From: Primulina eburnea | Taxonomy: Eukaryota; Streptophyta; Magnoliopsida; Lamiales; Gesneriaceae | Length of the DNA: 64,000 nucleotides | Assembly: GCF_022965805.1 (NCBI RefSeq) | Contig: NC_133103.1 | Location: forward strand, 34,443,281 to 34,507,280 | Direction of reading: 5' to 3' | Shown here: one piece after another, positions 1 to 11,500 of the stretch | Numbering within the stretch: position 1 is the first letter of the stretch | Layout: each line of letters starts with the position of its first letter | Program-made: the position numbers and the translations under genes | The notes under the pieces: generated by a model | Database searches by the model: none | Seen by the model: the letters and a program-made list of their open reading frames with translations, nothing else | What the model was told of the DNA's origin: nothing

Positions 1-905
1 GCATTATGATATGCGAAGCCAATATCTTGAAAAAAATATGGATCCATTATAGCAATATCATGTTTTACAAAATGTGGGCATGTCTTCTGCAACACAAATA
101 GTTCGTACATGCTCTCTTGTATGTGATGCACATGATGGAAGTATTTTATATATATAACATATAATTAGAACATAAATAAAACACAAAATCCTACTTATGC
201 TTTGATCGAGCCAGTGCCTCGGATTAAGAATGTTTGTAAATCACGACTTTTCATATGATCCATACACACCTGCTTTAAATAGAGCATGTAATCTACTTAT
301 TTCTTTAGTAACGGTTGGCAATACTTTCTTAATGGAAACACATTGCACTTGGGCAAATGAACCATTATAAGGACCAGTATAACCAAGTGCTGTCAAAGTA
401 GGTGGCTCAGGTATTTGTATGTATGGAGAGCGACAAAATTTAGACTTCGTACTCTTTCGAGCATCTATATATGGAAAGCTGGTGTTTCAGATACTAATGC
501 ATATCTTGAAATCATAATTCCAAAAAAATTAGATTAAAGTAAAACACATACAATTTTGAACTATGAAGGATGGTGTGATTTCTTGTGGTAATGGCTTATC
601 AATGCGTACTCCAGTCTAGAAAACCTAATTGGTTTATCATTCACAACAAACAACATTTCATCATCATCTGTTACATACACTTGTCTCATCACCAAAACCA
701 TAAAATTTGATTAGATAAATTATAATCTGCAGCATACTTAATAAGATTTCCAAATTGTGTTTTTTCAACCATGAAGTCTATGTCCTGCTCATTCAAGCCA
801 TCTAATAAAATTTCACTCACTTTTAAATATTTGGAATGTATAGTAAATTTGCAACTAAAATATTTATGTTCTGATAGTTGAGATTGAGGATTAAACTGAA
901 AAAAA
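1..905 (-). pseudogene. DUF1985-like gene fragment, broken or spliced
   Basis: The minus strand holds several coding-like blocks separated by AT-rich, intron-like sequence. About 905-725 encodes a segment with LLDGLNEQDIDFMVEKTQFG. About 690-575 encodes VYVTDDDEMLFVVNDKPIRF. About 480-205 encodes a proline-rich stretch ending in a stop (PYIQIPEPPTLTALGYTGPY lies in it). About 140-1 encodes a stretch with MDPYFFQDIGFAYHN and runs off the window. The first two blocks resemble the plant DUF1985 domain, where a 'T.FG.L' stretch precedes an 'F.VNGKPIRF..EFAL' stretch; DUF1985 genes often also carry a Ulp1-like protease and are often spread by transposons. No single frame joins the blocks and no convincing start is visible, so this is either a spliced gene continuing to the left or a relic. 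I cannot assign a function. Confidence 0.45.
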
Positions 906-2393
906 AATTAAGATATCTAGTAATATCAATTAGTTAAATACTCAACTATGTTGAAATTCTTAAAATTTATAGAGCAATATGAAAAATAAATTTTTTTTTT
1001 ATAAAATAAATGAACAAACCCAAATCTTTTGTGCAATCATCTATGATATTCTTTCTTCTATCAACGACAAGTTTCAAAGAGAAGAGATCTTGATCGAGAA
1101 AAAAAAAATCAACTTCAAAATTGGTGCAGGGAATGAAATATTTGATATTAAAAGATCAAGTTGAAGGTTTAGGAAATTCACCACCTGTGAGATTTCAATT
1201 AATCCATAAAAAACAAAATGAAAAACAGAATAACCATCTATCACCTATATATTACCAGTTTCGATGATTCAAAGGTAAGACTTGAGAGCGAAGATCGTTG
1301 AAAAGTCAAATATTCGAAGGTAAAAAGCACAATTAATCAAAATTATCTAATAAATACTGCAATATAAAATCAAAATAAATTACATAATAAACTTAGATAA
1401 TCTATGTCGGAGGATGGCGAGGGGAGACCAGAACGTGTTTGATAGGTGTGTATAATATTTGATAATGTTCTTAGCCTGATATTGCTGTTGTGAACCGAAA
1501 CACTGGTTTGTGAAAGTTATTCTTACACCCAACTTTCTTCATTTTTTTAATAGTTGATTGTATCCACTTTTGATAAATATGCACACACAAAAATCACATG
1601 ATAGGACAATGATTTAGAAATTGATAAAAGTTTAGAGAAAATAAACTTCTCCTCTCAATACAACTAACATGTGCGACAAAGCGGAAGTCCAGTGACGTGC
1701 TCGTCGGCGACTAGGGATCCTTTGGTGTTCTCCTCTATAGCTATGGAAGCCAATCTTGCACAACTTTCTCTGTGATTTTTGAAACGGGAAAAGAAAAACC
1801 AGAAACAAAGAAGAAAATGTGATTGTGAAAGAGAATGGGAGAACCGGAATTTTAATTAGTAGAGAAGTCCCAAAAATAGCTCATTTAATGATATATTTGG
1901 TTAATTATTATTTAAAATAACAATTTTAAAAAAGACAAATATATTGTTTACGGAAAAAAACTATTTTCTTAAATGAAAGTTTATTGAGTTCTATGTATCT
2001 AAATCTTCCTCTAGATTAAGCTCATAACAAGCAAATGAAGTTAAGACAATTGCATAATAAAATATTCGTTTGAAATAATTTGAATATGTACTCATATCTA
2101 TTTTCGTAAGGTGGATTAATTTAATATATTATTAAAATAAAATTAATATGTTTAGCATAAAAATACTATATTTTTTCATAAATTTATTCGGATTGAAAAT
2201 TTGTTTCATAAATTTGATATATGAGACATTTCACATGTGTTAATTTATTTAATATAAATAACTTTGTAATAAATTTTATATATCAATTTTGATATATTAC
2301 ACATATATCGTATTTACTTATGAACACACAGGTAATATATAACTAGCTACTTTGCATACATGGTACGTGTGTGTACAGTTTTTTTTATAATAA
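906..2393. other. AT-rich non-coding stretch
   Basis: No supported gene. The region is AT-rich, with poly-A/T runs and only short open frames without recognisable protein features. A less AT-rich patch at about 1681-1800 could be an upstream exon or 5' UTR of the minus-strand fragment, but no start codon or domain supports that. Confidence 0.4.
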
Positions 2394-2535
2394 TGTAATG
2401 CCCGAGAATTAATCACTGTTAGTCAAGGATTATTGACTTATAATTTAACGTGATTACGAAGGGGCCAACTGAGACACGACTTAAGATAATCTGTGGTCAT
2501 TTATTTTGAATTTCAGAATGTATTGTCGAAGAAAC

Positions 2536-2747
2536 ACCGCACCCGCACTCATGGTTAGACCGCACCCGCGGTCGATGTCCAGCAGGGTAGCAATTTTTGG
2601 AAAACTGAGACCGCACCTACGGTGAGAAACAAGACCGCACCCGCGGTGCAAACAAGACTGCACCCGCGGTCGTGCAATTTCAGCAAATAGATAAGACTGC
2701 CGAAGCATGAGCGCACCCGCGGTCTCACACCTACCGCACCCGCGGTG
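2536..2747 (+). promoter_or_regulatory. CpG-rich dyad array in U3 of B
   Basis: About seven copies of a motif close to GACCGCACCCGCGGTC (6-bp arms, 4-bp spacer) lie 20-50 bp apart in otherwise AT-rich DNA. The array ends about 50 bp upstream of a TATA-like box, the position of an upstream activating or silencing region. A regulatory role is inferred from position and dyad symmetry only. Confidence 0.6.
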
Positions 2748-2796
2748 CGATGTGTTGTGCGAAAAATGGAGACACCTCTTAGCATGCATGCACGAG

Positions 2797-2803
2797 TATA
2801 TAG
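2797..2803 (+). promoter_or_regulatory. TATA-like box of LTR B
   Basis: TATATAG lies about 50 bp downstream of the dyad array and upstream of the block conserved between LTR families. The same layout recurs in the other LTRs of the window. Confidence 0.5.
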
Positions 2804-4150
2804 CCTGGAATCCCTTCGAAAAAGCATTGAACAATCTGAAAAAGGGTCTGAAGAAGAAAGGGGAAAATCCTTACGCTTTCTGCGAGAAATCCGTCCGTCT
2901 GATTTTGAATTCGACTTCGGTATCGAGTTCCTAGCAACGTAGGCTACAACTGGACGTAAGTTTTACTACGTTTTGACATGTTTTGAAATTATGATATTGT
3001 CAGAATTGAATGGGATTCATATATGATGTTCTTGACATGTTAGACAGCGTAGAATCGAAGTCAGATTAAGAAACGAAGTGAATATGGAATTATTATGAAT
3101 TTCGGAAGGAAATTGACTAGAGTTTATATCAGATTTGTATAGTGGTTGATTGTAAACGTTTGGAATTGACATAGACTGATATAGTATTATCAGTATCGCA
3201 AGATTGTACTGTTGTACTGTCAGAATTTGATAAAACAAAGATGTTTTGATTGATTAGAATATTGATACAGAATATTGATATTATCATTGCCAGATTGAAC
3301 AGTGACAGACTTTGAATCCAGACTTTGATTGTATCAGATCGACAGCAAGAAAGGTATAAATAAATGTTGATTCGGGATTGCACAACTCGAGTTAGGTTTG
3401 ACTGGAGTTTCCCTAAATCACATACTTTATTTTATTGCATTGATATTTGCAGATTATCAGATTGATATGTTAATCTATTGACTTAGAACAGAGTCAGAGT
3501 CCGAGTCTAGGGCAGATCAGCCTAGCTAGGGCAGAACCGCCGAGTCTTTCTCAGAACCGATAAGACTCTAGACTTACGGTGTATCGATGAACTTTAGATG
3601 TAGATCGACGTCTATCGTAGACACTCGATACAGAATACCAGAGTCTAAATTAGATTGGGATCCCTAGATTTGAGATAAGATAAGATTAGATCACGAGTCA
3701 TTGATTCATGTAGTCAGACTAGATACATGTTTTGATGTTTGTTTATGCTTTTATATATGTTTTATATGATTGCATTTAATACATTGTTTATACTGGGATA
3801 TTTATATCTCACCGGAGTTATCCGGCTGTTGTCTTGTTTGTATGTGTGAATGACAACAGGTGGGACAGGTACAGGGTCACAGAGGTGAAGACAGATCGAG
3901 ATTAGAGTGGTGATTCCGGACTTGGACTAGAGATAGGGTTTAAACACTTGATAGTTAGGTGTTGAACCTGAGATGTAAATTATTGTATGATGTTTGAGAT
4001 TTATACTTTTATACTGATATGTATAGGGGTTTGATTCCATTACCTTCCGCATTTTTTTTAAAAAAAAATTTAGACCCTGATTACTATAATTGATTAATTA
4101 GTCCCAATGATGATTAAGAACTTGATTAGCGTCCGGGTCCCCACAACAGG

Positions 4151-4162
4151 TGGTATCAGAGC
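4151..4162 (+). other. Primer-binding site of B (tRNA-Met type)
   Basis: TGGTATCAGAGC, the standard plant retrotransposon site complementary to the 3' end of initiator tRNA-Met, lies 5 bp after the LTR end. Confidence 0.85.
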
Positions 4163-4404
4163 GATAGATCCTTTTGATTGAGATAGAAGAGGCGAGTGAG
4201 TGGGGTAGAATATGTTTTCTTTCCTGCTTTTGGATGCTAGCATGTCTTACTGCTTTATTACATTTTACTTGTTTATCTGATTTGATATAGTAATATGTTT
4301 TATTGAGATTGGATCAGTACTGATTCTAGATCAGCAGTAAGATGATCAGAGGAGGATTGAAACAGAATTTTGGTATTTGTTGCTAATCTATTTTATTATC
4401 AGAT

Positions 4405-5553
4405 ATGCCTCCGAGACGAGTACCAGAACAGGGAAGTACATCCAATCCTACAATGGATGTCACATCGACTCCAATGGAAACGTTACTGAAACGATTTCAG
4501 TCATTTCATCCGCCAACCTTGAAAGGCACAGAGAACGCTGTAGAGTGTGAGAGTTGGCTTGATGATATTGAGATGTTGTTCGAATCCTTGGAGTATACAG
4601 ATGAGAAGAGGGTGAAATTAATTGGACACCAGTTACACGACGTTGGCAAGGACTGGTGGATTACGAGGAAGAGAGCCATGGAGCATAAAGGTACGAATAT
4701 TACCTGGAATATATTTAGAACTGAATTTTATCAACGATTCTTTCCGGTGTCGTACCGGAAGGAAAAGAGGGCGGAGTTTGCCAACCTCAAGCAGGGACAG
4801 ATGAACATAGAGGAGTACGTGTCAAAGTTCTCCTCTTTGCTGAAATTTGCTCCACATGTGGCTGATAGCGAAGAAGCTACTGCTGACCAGTTCATCAATG
4901 GCCTGAACCCCGACATTTTCACATTGGTGAACACAGGGCGACCGAATAATTTTACTGACGCTCTGAACAGAGCTAAGGGAGCAGAAGTCGGTCTGATGAG
5001 ACAGAAAGGGGCTTCATTTGTGCCTCCAGCACCGAGACCACAGCAACCACCTCCCAGATTTGAGGGTGGCGGCAGTAGTGGAGGAAAGAAAGAATTTTTG
5101 AAAGCCAGGGAAAAACAATTCAAGAAATCTGGCAGTAGTTCTTCCAGCTCCGGTGGTTCCAGACAGAGCCAGAGTTACACTGGAGTGTATTGCAAGACTT
5201 GCGGAGGAAGACATGCTACTGAGCATTGCCAGGGAGTGACTGGTAGTTGCAATTTCTGTAAACAACCGGGACACTTTGCTAAAGTGTGTCCACAGAAAGG
5301 TTTGCAGAGAGCACAGGGGGCCGAGTCAGCGGGATCAGCAGCACAGACTGAGAGACGATCAGCTGCTGTTCATACATTCCAGCCAGCGCCAGCTCAGTCA
5401 CAGCAGAGGCCAGGAGGAAACCAGACAGTTGGTCAGCCTCCGAGACAGCAGGCCAGAGTCTTCGCTTTGACAGAGGAGCAGGCCCAGGAAGCACCAGATG
5501 ACGTTGTGGAAGGTATCACTCCACCAACCTGGTGTGGAGAGTCCTATGAGTAA
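4405..5553 (+). pseudogene. gag: Gag of element B, cut before protease
   Basis: The frame starts at ATG 4405 (MPPRRVPEQG), the usual start of this gypsy gag family. It contains the retrotransposon gag domain (roughly residues 40-190, with WLDDIEMLFESLEY and EEYVSKFSSLLKFAP), a basic Ser-rich linker, and two cysteine motifs: CKTCGGRHATEHC and a classical CX2CX4HX4C knuckle, CNFCKQPGHFAKVC. This is the structural protein that packages element RNA. After [15 protein letters not shown] the frame leaves the family sequence (about 5507) and stops at 5553 in unrelated DNA, so the normal fusion to pol is lost. The gag part itself has no internal stop. Confidence 0.85.
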
Positions 5554-5644
5554 CGATGCCTATGGAAAGCCCGTGAGGGAAGAGTTCCAGAGGGGCTAAG
5601 GCCCATAGAGCAGAGCCCAAGATCGGGATAGCCTTGGGTCGTTA
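5512..5644 (-). repeat. LTR-like scrap between B and E3
   Basis: About 130 bp matching neither neighbour. Read on the minus strand it begins TGTAACGACCC, a common start for plant gypsy LTRs, so it may be the 5' tip of another LTR truncated on the other side. There is no second copy in the window to confirm this. Confidence 0.3.
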
Positions 5645-6450
5645 CAGATTGTGTATTGAGTTATTCACTGATACAGCGTATTCGATATTGTCATTTCAGA
5701 TTTGATATGGACAGATTTGAATACAGGTCATCGTCTTCGTCAGACAGGGACGACAAAGGTATAATTCATGTGGTATTTGGGAAGACATAACTCAAATCAG
5801 ATCTCATTTGAGTTTCCCAACTAAATCACATACTAGACTTATTGTTTATCTTTTGATATGATTATGATTTGTTTATAGACTTTATATTCAAATCTTTTGA
5901 AATGAACATGCTTTGTTTATAGATTTATATGCATTGCATTTCATATAGGAGAGTCTTGACAGACAGTCATACCTCTAGACGTTCGATGTATCGTTACATA
6001 GGAGCAGACACCCTCCGACTGTAGATTATTCAATACAGATATGACCTAAGTCTAGGAATAAGACGTACGTTACCCCGATTGGGAGAGTAGGTAACAGACA
6101 TTGACGTCTTATTCACACCGGGATCCCTAGAGTCAGCATGGAGTCGAGTCTAGACATGATTTGACTAGAACAGCATGTGTTTATGAATGTGGTTTCATAG
6201 ACTATGAAACCCATGTTTATTGCTTTCAGTTATGATAGCATGTTATATGATTTGATTTAAATTGAATGTTTATTTGAATTGAACTGCATGCTTATTTTGA
6301 TTTGATTTCATAGATTATGAAATCTATTATCTTTGAATATGTTTATGATAGCATGTTTTACGATTTAGATTGTTTCTATACATGTTTACCATGTTTTATA
6401 CTGGGATTTATTCTCACCGGAGTTATCTGGCTGTTGTCTTGTTTTGTATG
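5645..6450 (+). repeat. E3 5' LTR, first segment
   Basis: Homologous to about 30583-31066 plus 35446-35778 of the 3' LTR. The first roughly 930 bp of the LTR (U3 with the dyad array) are missing. The last five bases, GTATG (6446-6450), are the TSD of element A. Confidence 0.85.
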
Positions 6451-8435
6451 TGTGGGGACCCGGGCTCTAATTCTTTTCTTTGGGATTAAAACGAATCATT
6501 AATATAAAAGTGGGTCAAATTTTTGCTTTTACATTAAATCAAATGAAAGCTAACATAAGAAGTCTCTATGTTATTCAACAACATATTATACAAACATAAG
6601 ATACAATATGTCTTGTTCTATCCATATTCGACAACTAGTAATTAAATACAGTACATGCCAAAAGTACAACTACTAGTTCTTCTGCTATGCCCGAGATCAC
6701 CACGCTATGTCCATCTCTCATCCTCTGCGTGACTCAGATCCTGCCCCACCTGTTGTTATGCACACATACAGACATAACAACAGCCGGAAAACCGGTGAGA
6801 ACAAATCCCAGTATAAACATGTATACATGCATATAATCAATTAAACATGAAACATGCTATCATGAATGACATCATATGCACATGCAATGCAATACGAATC
6901 AAAACATGTCTGGACTCGACTCGACTAGAACTCTAGGGATCCCGGTGTGAATAAGACGTCACTACCTACCCTCCAATCGGGGTAATGTACGTCTCATTCC
7001 TAGACTTCGGTCTGAGCTGTATCAACGGCGGCTATAAGAGTAATACCTACTCCTATGCTGAGATACACCGAAACGTCTAGCTATTTGACAATGCCTGTCA
7101 AAGACTCTCCTATCTTAGATGCAATGAATATCAATATGTAAACAACGTATAATCATATTCATATCTGAATATCACACTGATCATACATGCTTGAATACAA
7201 TTCTGAAATCAAAGCATAAACATGTTAAAAGATTGAATATAATGCTATACACAATTCATAAACATGTTACAATATATCTAATAATACTCGTATGTGATTT
7301 TGGTTGGGAAACTCAAATAATATCTTATTTGAGTTACATCTCCCCAAACAAAACATGACTTATACCTTCTTTTGTTAAACCTTTATCGATGTCGAGGTCT
7401 CGATGTCGAAGTGAGGTAAGATGAATCTGAAATGGAATGTTGATACACAATTTATCAATTACTAATCCAAATCAACACCTATCCACTCTCAATACTTGAT
7501 CTTGATACAATTTGACGGCATAACGACGTAATTCTCGACACCGGTCAAATCAATACAATATAATCAACACGAAACTATATCCTCAATTCATAATCATCAC
7601 AATATCCAAGTCAAGATCTCAAAATCTGCATATACTTCATTCTATACATGCTGAAAATCGTAATAATAGCATACGATATCCGTTCTTCGATCCGGTTGTA
7701 TTTCTACGGTGTCAATAACCACAAGAACACATTCTAAAGCTTAAACCATAATTCTCCCAACATATATATTTCAAAAAATGCTGGAATTGAAGAAAACTTA
7801 CATCACCTTGTAGCTAATAAAGAGAGGAGTTCAAAACCGAAGTCGGATTTGAATTTGGATGCTTAAATCTTACAAAAGCAAACTTTGAAAGTGAAAGAGA
7901 ATTTGGAAGCTTTCCTTCCTCTGAATTCTCGGACCTTCTGCTGAAACTGAAGCAAGAATCGAGACAATGCTATATATACTTTGCATGATTTGATACACAT
8001 GGCTCACCCTTTGAAGCACACGTCTCGCGCATATGCGCGGCATTACTCGCGCATGTGCGCCGAATCTACTGTCTCGGCAGATTTAGCACTCGCGCATATG
8101 CGCCACTAAACTCGTGCATATGCGCCAATGGTTCTGGACGCTCCGCGCATATGCGCCACTACTCTCGCGCATATGCGCCAAAGCTGCTGTACATGTCGCG
8201 CATATGCGCCACTCTTTCCGCGCATATGCGCCAATGCTACTGGAATTCTCATGCATATGCGCGCATTCCTTCGCGCATATGCGCCATAGCTTCGGCCTTA
8301 ATCATTCTTTTGACTATCTTTCACATCTTTATTATGCATTTCCCTTTCTTTTCTAGTCCAATGAAATACATCTACAATCATCTTAATTATCAACAAATCC
8401 ATCTGATTATGATAACTAAATCTTCGAGCCTTACA
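6451..8435 (-). repeat. 3' LTR of element A
   Basis: On the minus strand it runs from TGTAAGGCTC (at 8435) to GGTCCCCACA (at 6451). It contains the GCGCATATGCGC array (8025-8285) and a TATA-like box at 7971-7978. Confidence 0.95.
8025..8285 (-). promoter_or_regulatory. GCGCATATGCGC palindrome array (3' LTR of A)
   Basis: Ten near-perfect copies of the 12-bp palindrome GCGCATATGCGC, usually followed by CA, are spaced about 20-40 bp apart, about 45 bp upstream (minus strand) of TATATATA at 7971-7978. A perfect palindrome repeated ten times in a promoter suggests binding sites for a dimeric factor or a CpG methylation target; neither is shown by the sequence alone. Confidence 0.65.
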
Positions 8436-8451
8436 TTTCTCCCCCTCTAAG
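8436..8451 (-). other. Polypurine tract of A
   Basis: The minus strand reads CTTAGAGGGGGAGAAA directly before the 3' LTR, the expected plus-strand primer for reverse transcription. Confidence 0.85.
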
Positions 8452-8536
8452 ATATGATTTCGCCCTCGAAATCGCACATCATTCTATGAATGAAAGCATC
8501 AAAAGTAATAATATCAAAGTTAGATCAATACTTACA

Positions 8537-11500
8537 TTATTGAAATAATTCGGGGTGTTTCTGTCGCATGTTGGCTTCTGTTTCCCATGTCGCTTCCTCA
8601 ATGCCATGACGATTCCACTGAACTTTCACGAGTGGAATATTCTTCGTTCTGAGCTTCTTTTCTTTCCAATCAAGAATCTGTATCGGTTGTTCCATATAGC
8701 TCAGTGTCTGATCAAGTTCAGCTTCGTCAGGTTGAATGACATGAGAAATATCTGGCATATATCTTCGTAACATCGATACATGAAATACGTCATGTATTCC
8801 GGATAGAGAAGGAGGAAGTGCAAGTCGATAAGCTCGATCGCCAATCTTCTCAAGAATCTCGTAAGGACCAATGTATCGAGGAGATAGTTTCCCGCGTTTG
8901 CCAAATCGAACCACGCCTCTGAATGGAGAAATCTTTAAGAATACTCTATCTCCCGCCTCAAATACTAACGATCTACGTCTGATATTGGCATACTTTGCTT
9001 GTCGATCTTGTGCTGTCTTCATCCTCTTCTGAATGAGTTTCACCTTCTCTGTCATGTCACGAATCATATCTGGCCCAAGTTCTGGTACCTCTGAAACGTC
9101 ATCCCAGTATAGCGGAGATCTGCACTTCTTGCCATACAAAGCTTCAAACGGTGCCATCTCAATACTCGTCTGATAGCTATTATTGTAAGAGAATTCGCAA
9201 AGAGGTAGGGAATCTTGCCAACCAATGCCAAAATCTAGCACGACGGCTCTCAACATATCCTCTAATGTCTGGATAGTCCGTTCTGACTGTCCGTCTGTCT
9301 GAGGATGGTAAGCAGTACTCAGGTGTAATGTCGTACCTAAGGCCTGCTGTAAACTGTGCCAGAAGTGTGAAGTGAATCGTGGATCACGATCTGACACGAT
9401 AGACTTCGGCACTCCATGTAATCTGACTATCTCTCGAACATATATCTCCGCCATCTGATCGTGTCTGTAAGTCATTCGGTACGGGATGAAACAAGCTGAT
9501 TTGGTCAATCTGTCGATAACGACCCAAATCGCATCACAGCCTCGGGAAGATCGGGGTAACTTCGTCACAAAATCCATGGAAATGTGATCCCATTTCCATT
9601 CCGGAATAGACAAACTCTGAAGTAACCCTCCGGGCTTCTTCCTCTCGGCCTTCACCTGTTGGCAGTTCAAGCATTTAGACACATACTCTGCGATGTCTGA
9701 CTTCATCTGCTTCCACCAGAACTGGGTCTTCAGATCATTGTACATCTTCCTGCCACCAGGATGAATGCTGAACCGACTACAATGTGCCTCGGACATAATC
9801 TGATGCTTCAAATCTGAAACATCTGGCACAACAAGACGGTTATTGACGTACAAGATATGCTCACGCACCTGATATTCTGACAAATGCCCTGATCTGACCA
9901 TTTGAATTGATCTTTGTACATTCTGATCGGTCCTTTGTGCTTCTTTGATCCTCCTGATCACGTCCGGCTCAACTTGAATAGCAGCAAGCCGTAGTGGCCT
10001 CTTATCTGTATCAAATGCTAATCCCGAGAGACAGCAACTTTCAACTAACTTTGTAACACCTATCGTCGATAAGGACAAGGCACATACCTTTCGACTCAAG
10101 GCATCTGCTGCTGCGTTTGACTTCCCTGGATAATATTTGATTTCACAGTCAAAGTCTTTCAGAAGATCTAGCCATCTACGCTGTCTCATATTCAGTTCTG
10201 ATTGAGAGAATAGGTACTTTAGGCTTTTGTGATCGGAGAATATCTCAAATTTCTCGCCATAGAGATAATGACGCCAAATCTTTAATGCAAATACGATAGC
10301 CGCCAATTCCAGATCATGAATGGGGTATCGGATCTCGTGTGGCTTCAATTGTCTCGAGGCGTATGCGATCACATGGCCTCGCTGCATAAGAACACATCCC
10401 AAACCTCTATGAGAAGCATCACAATATACAACGAAATCATCCGTACCTGAGGGTATCGTCAGTACTGGAGCACTGGTCAGCCTTTTCTTCAACTCTAGAA
10501 AGCTAGACTCGCACTCCTCTGACCAAACAAATGGTGCATTCTTTTGCGTCAATTGAGTTATTGGCTTTGCAATACTGGAGAAATCTTTAATAAATCTTCT
10601 GTAGTATCCGGCTAAGCCCATGAAACTGCGTATTTCTGGTACAGAAGTCGGTCTCGACCAACTGATCACAGCTTCCACTTTACTCGGATCAACAGAAATA
10701 CCATCTCCAGAAATAATATGCCCCAAGAATACAACTCGGTTCAGCCAAAACTCACACTTTGACAATTTAGCATACAATCTCTCATTTCTCAGTGTCTGCA
10801 ACACAATCCTGAGATATTCTGCATGCTCATTCCTATTCTTCGAATACACCAAAATGTCATCAATGAAGACAATTACAAATTCATCTAAATACCTCTGATA
10901 CACTTGGTTCATCAAGCCCATAAATACCGCAGGAGCATTGGTTAAACCAAAAGGCATGACAATAAATTCGTAATGTCCATACCTGGTTCGAAATGCTGTC
11001 TTCGGTATATCTACATCTCGAACTCTGAGCTGATGATACCCGGAACGTAAATCAATCTTCGAATACACAGAGGATCCCTGCAACTGATCAAATAAATCAT
11101 CAATCCTAGGCAAATGATATTTATTCTTGATCGTTGCCTTGTTCAGTTGCCTATAATCTATACACAATCGCATCGAACCGTCTTTCTTCCGCACAAACAG
11201 CACCGGAGCGCCCCAAGGAGATACACTAGGTCTGATATATCCCTTGGCCAGAAGATCTTCTAATTGTGCTTTCAATTCTTTTAGTTCGATGGGTGCCATC
11301 CTATACGGAGCTCTCGAAATAGGGACGGTACCTGGTGTAAGATCAATACTAAAGTCTACCTCACGAACTGGAGGTAATCCTGGGATCTCATCTGGAAAAA
11401 TATCTGCAAATTCCCGTACTACTGGCAGATCCGCCAATGCCGGGCTCGACTTCTGCATATCTACAGCATAAATAAAGAAACCATCTGCTCCTCTTTGCAA

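Larger units (their letters stand above)
2394..4145 (+). repeat. 5' LTR of element B
   Basis: Starts TGTAATGCCC and ends GGTCCCCACA, directly before the primer site. The right boundary is set by analogy with element A, whose boundaries are fixed by a TSD. It is about 1752 bp. It contains a CpG-rich dyad array, a TATA-like box and a downstream block (about 2850-2970) shared with the LTRs of A, E3 and E4. Confidence 0.85.
2394..5511 (+). mobile_element. Truncated Ty3/gypsy (Tekay-type) element B
   Basis: The order LTR (2394-4145), primer-binding site and gag (from 4405) defines the 5' part of a gypsy element. The sequence stays parallel to the gag-pol of E4 (minus strand, 61460 downward) until about 5507, in the linker just before protease, then switches to unrelated sequence. 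Protease, RT, integrase and the 3' LTR are absent, so it cannot move by itself and no TSD can be checked. Gag closely resembles that of E4 and the LTR ends are homologous, so B and E4 belong to one family in opposite orientations. Confidence 0.85.

Noticed and set aside
979..1164. 61-codon ORF
   Set aside because: Lys/Ile/Phe-rich translation of AT-rich DNA, no homology recognised, overlaps the intron-like region of the DUF1985 relic.
2481..2834. ORFs with repeated RGCG-type peptides (also 8055-8450, 29824-30207, 49266-49793)
   Set aside because: They are translations of the GC-rich dyad arrays in LTRs; stops are absent only because of base composition.
4151..4162. tRNA gene
   Set aside because: The tRNA-like 12-mers are primer-binding sites only; no cloverleaf is present around any of them.
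8025..8285. Regular short repeats that might suggest a CRISPR-like array
   Set aside because: Spacers are irregular and the repeats are palindromes within an LTR of a plant element, identical in the other LTR.
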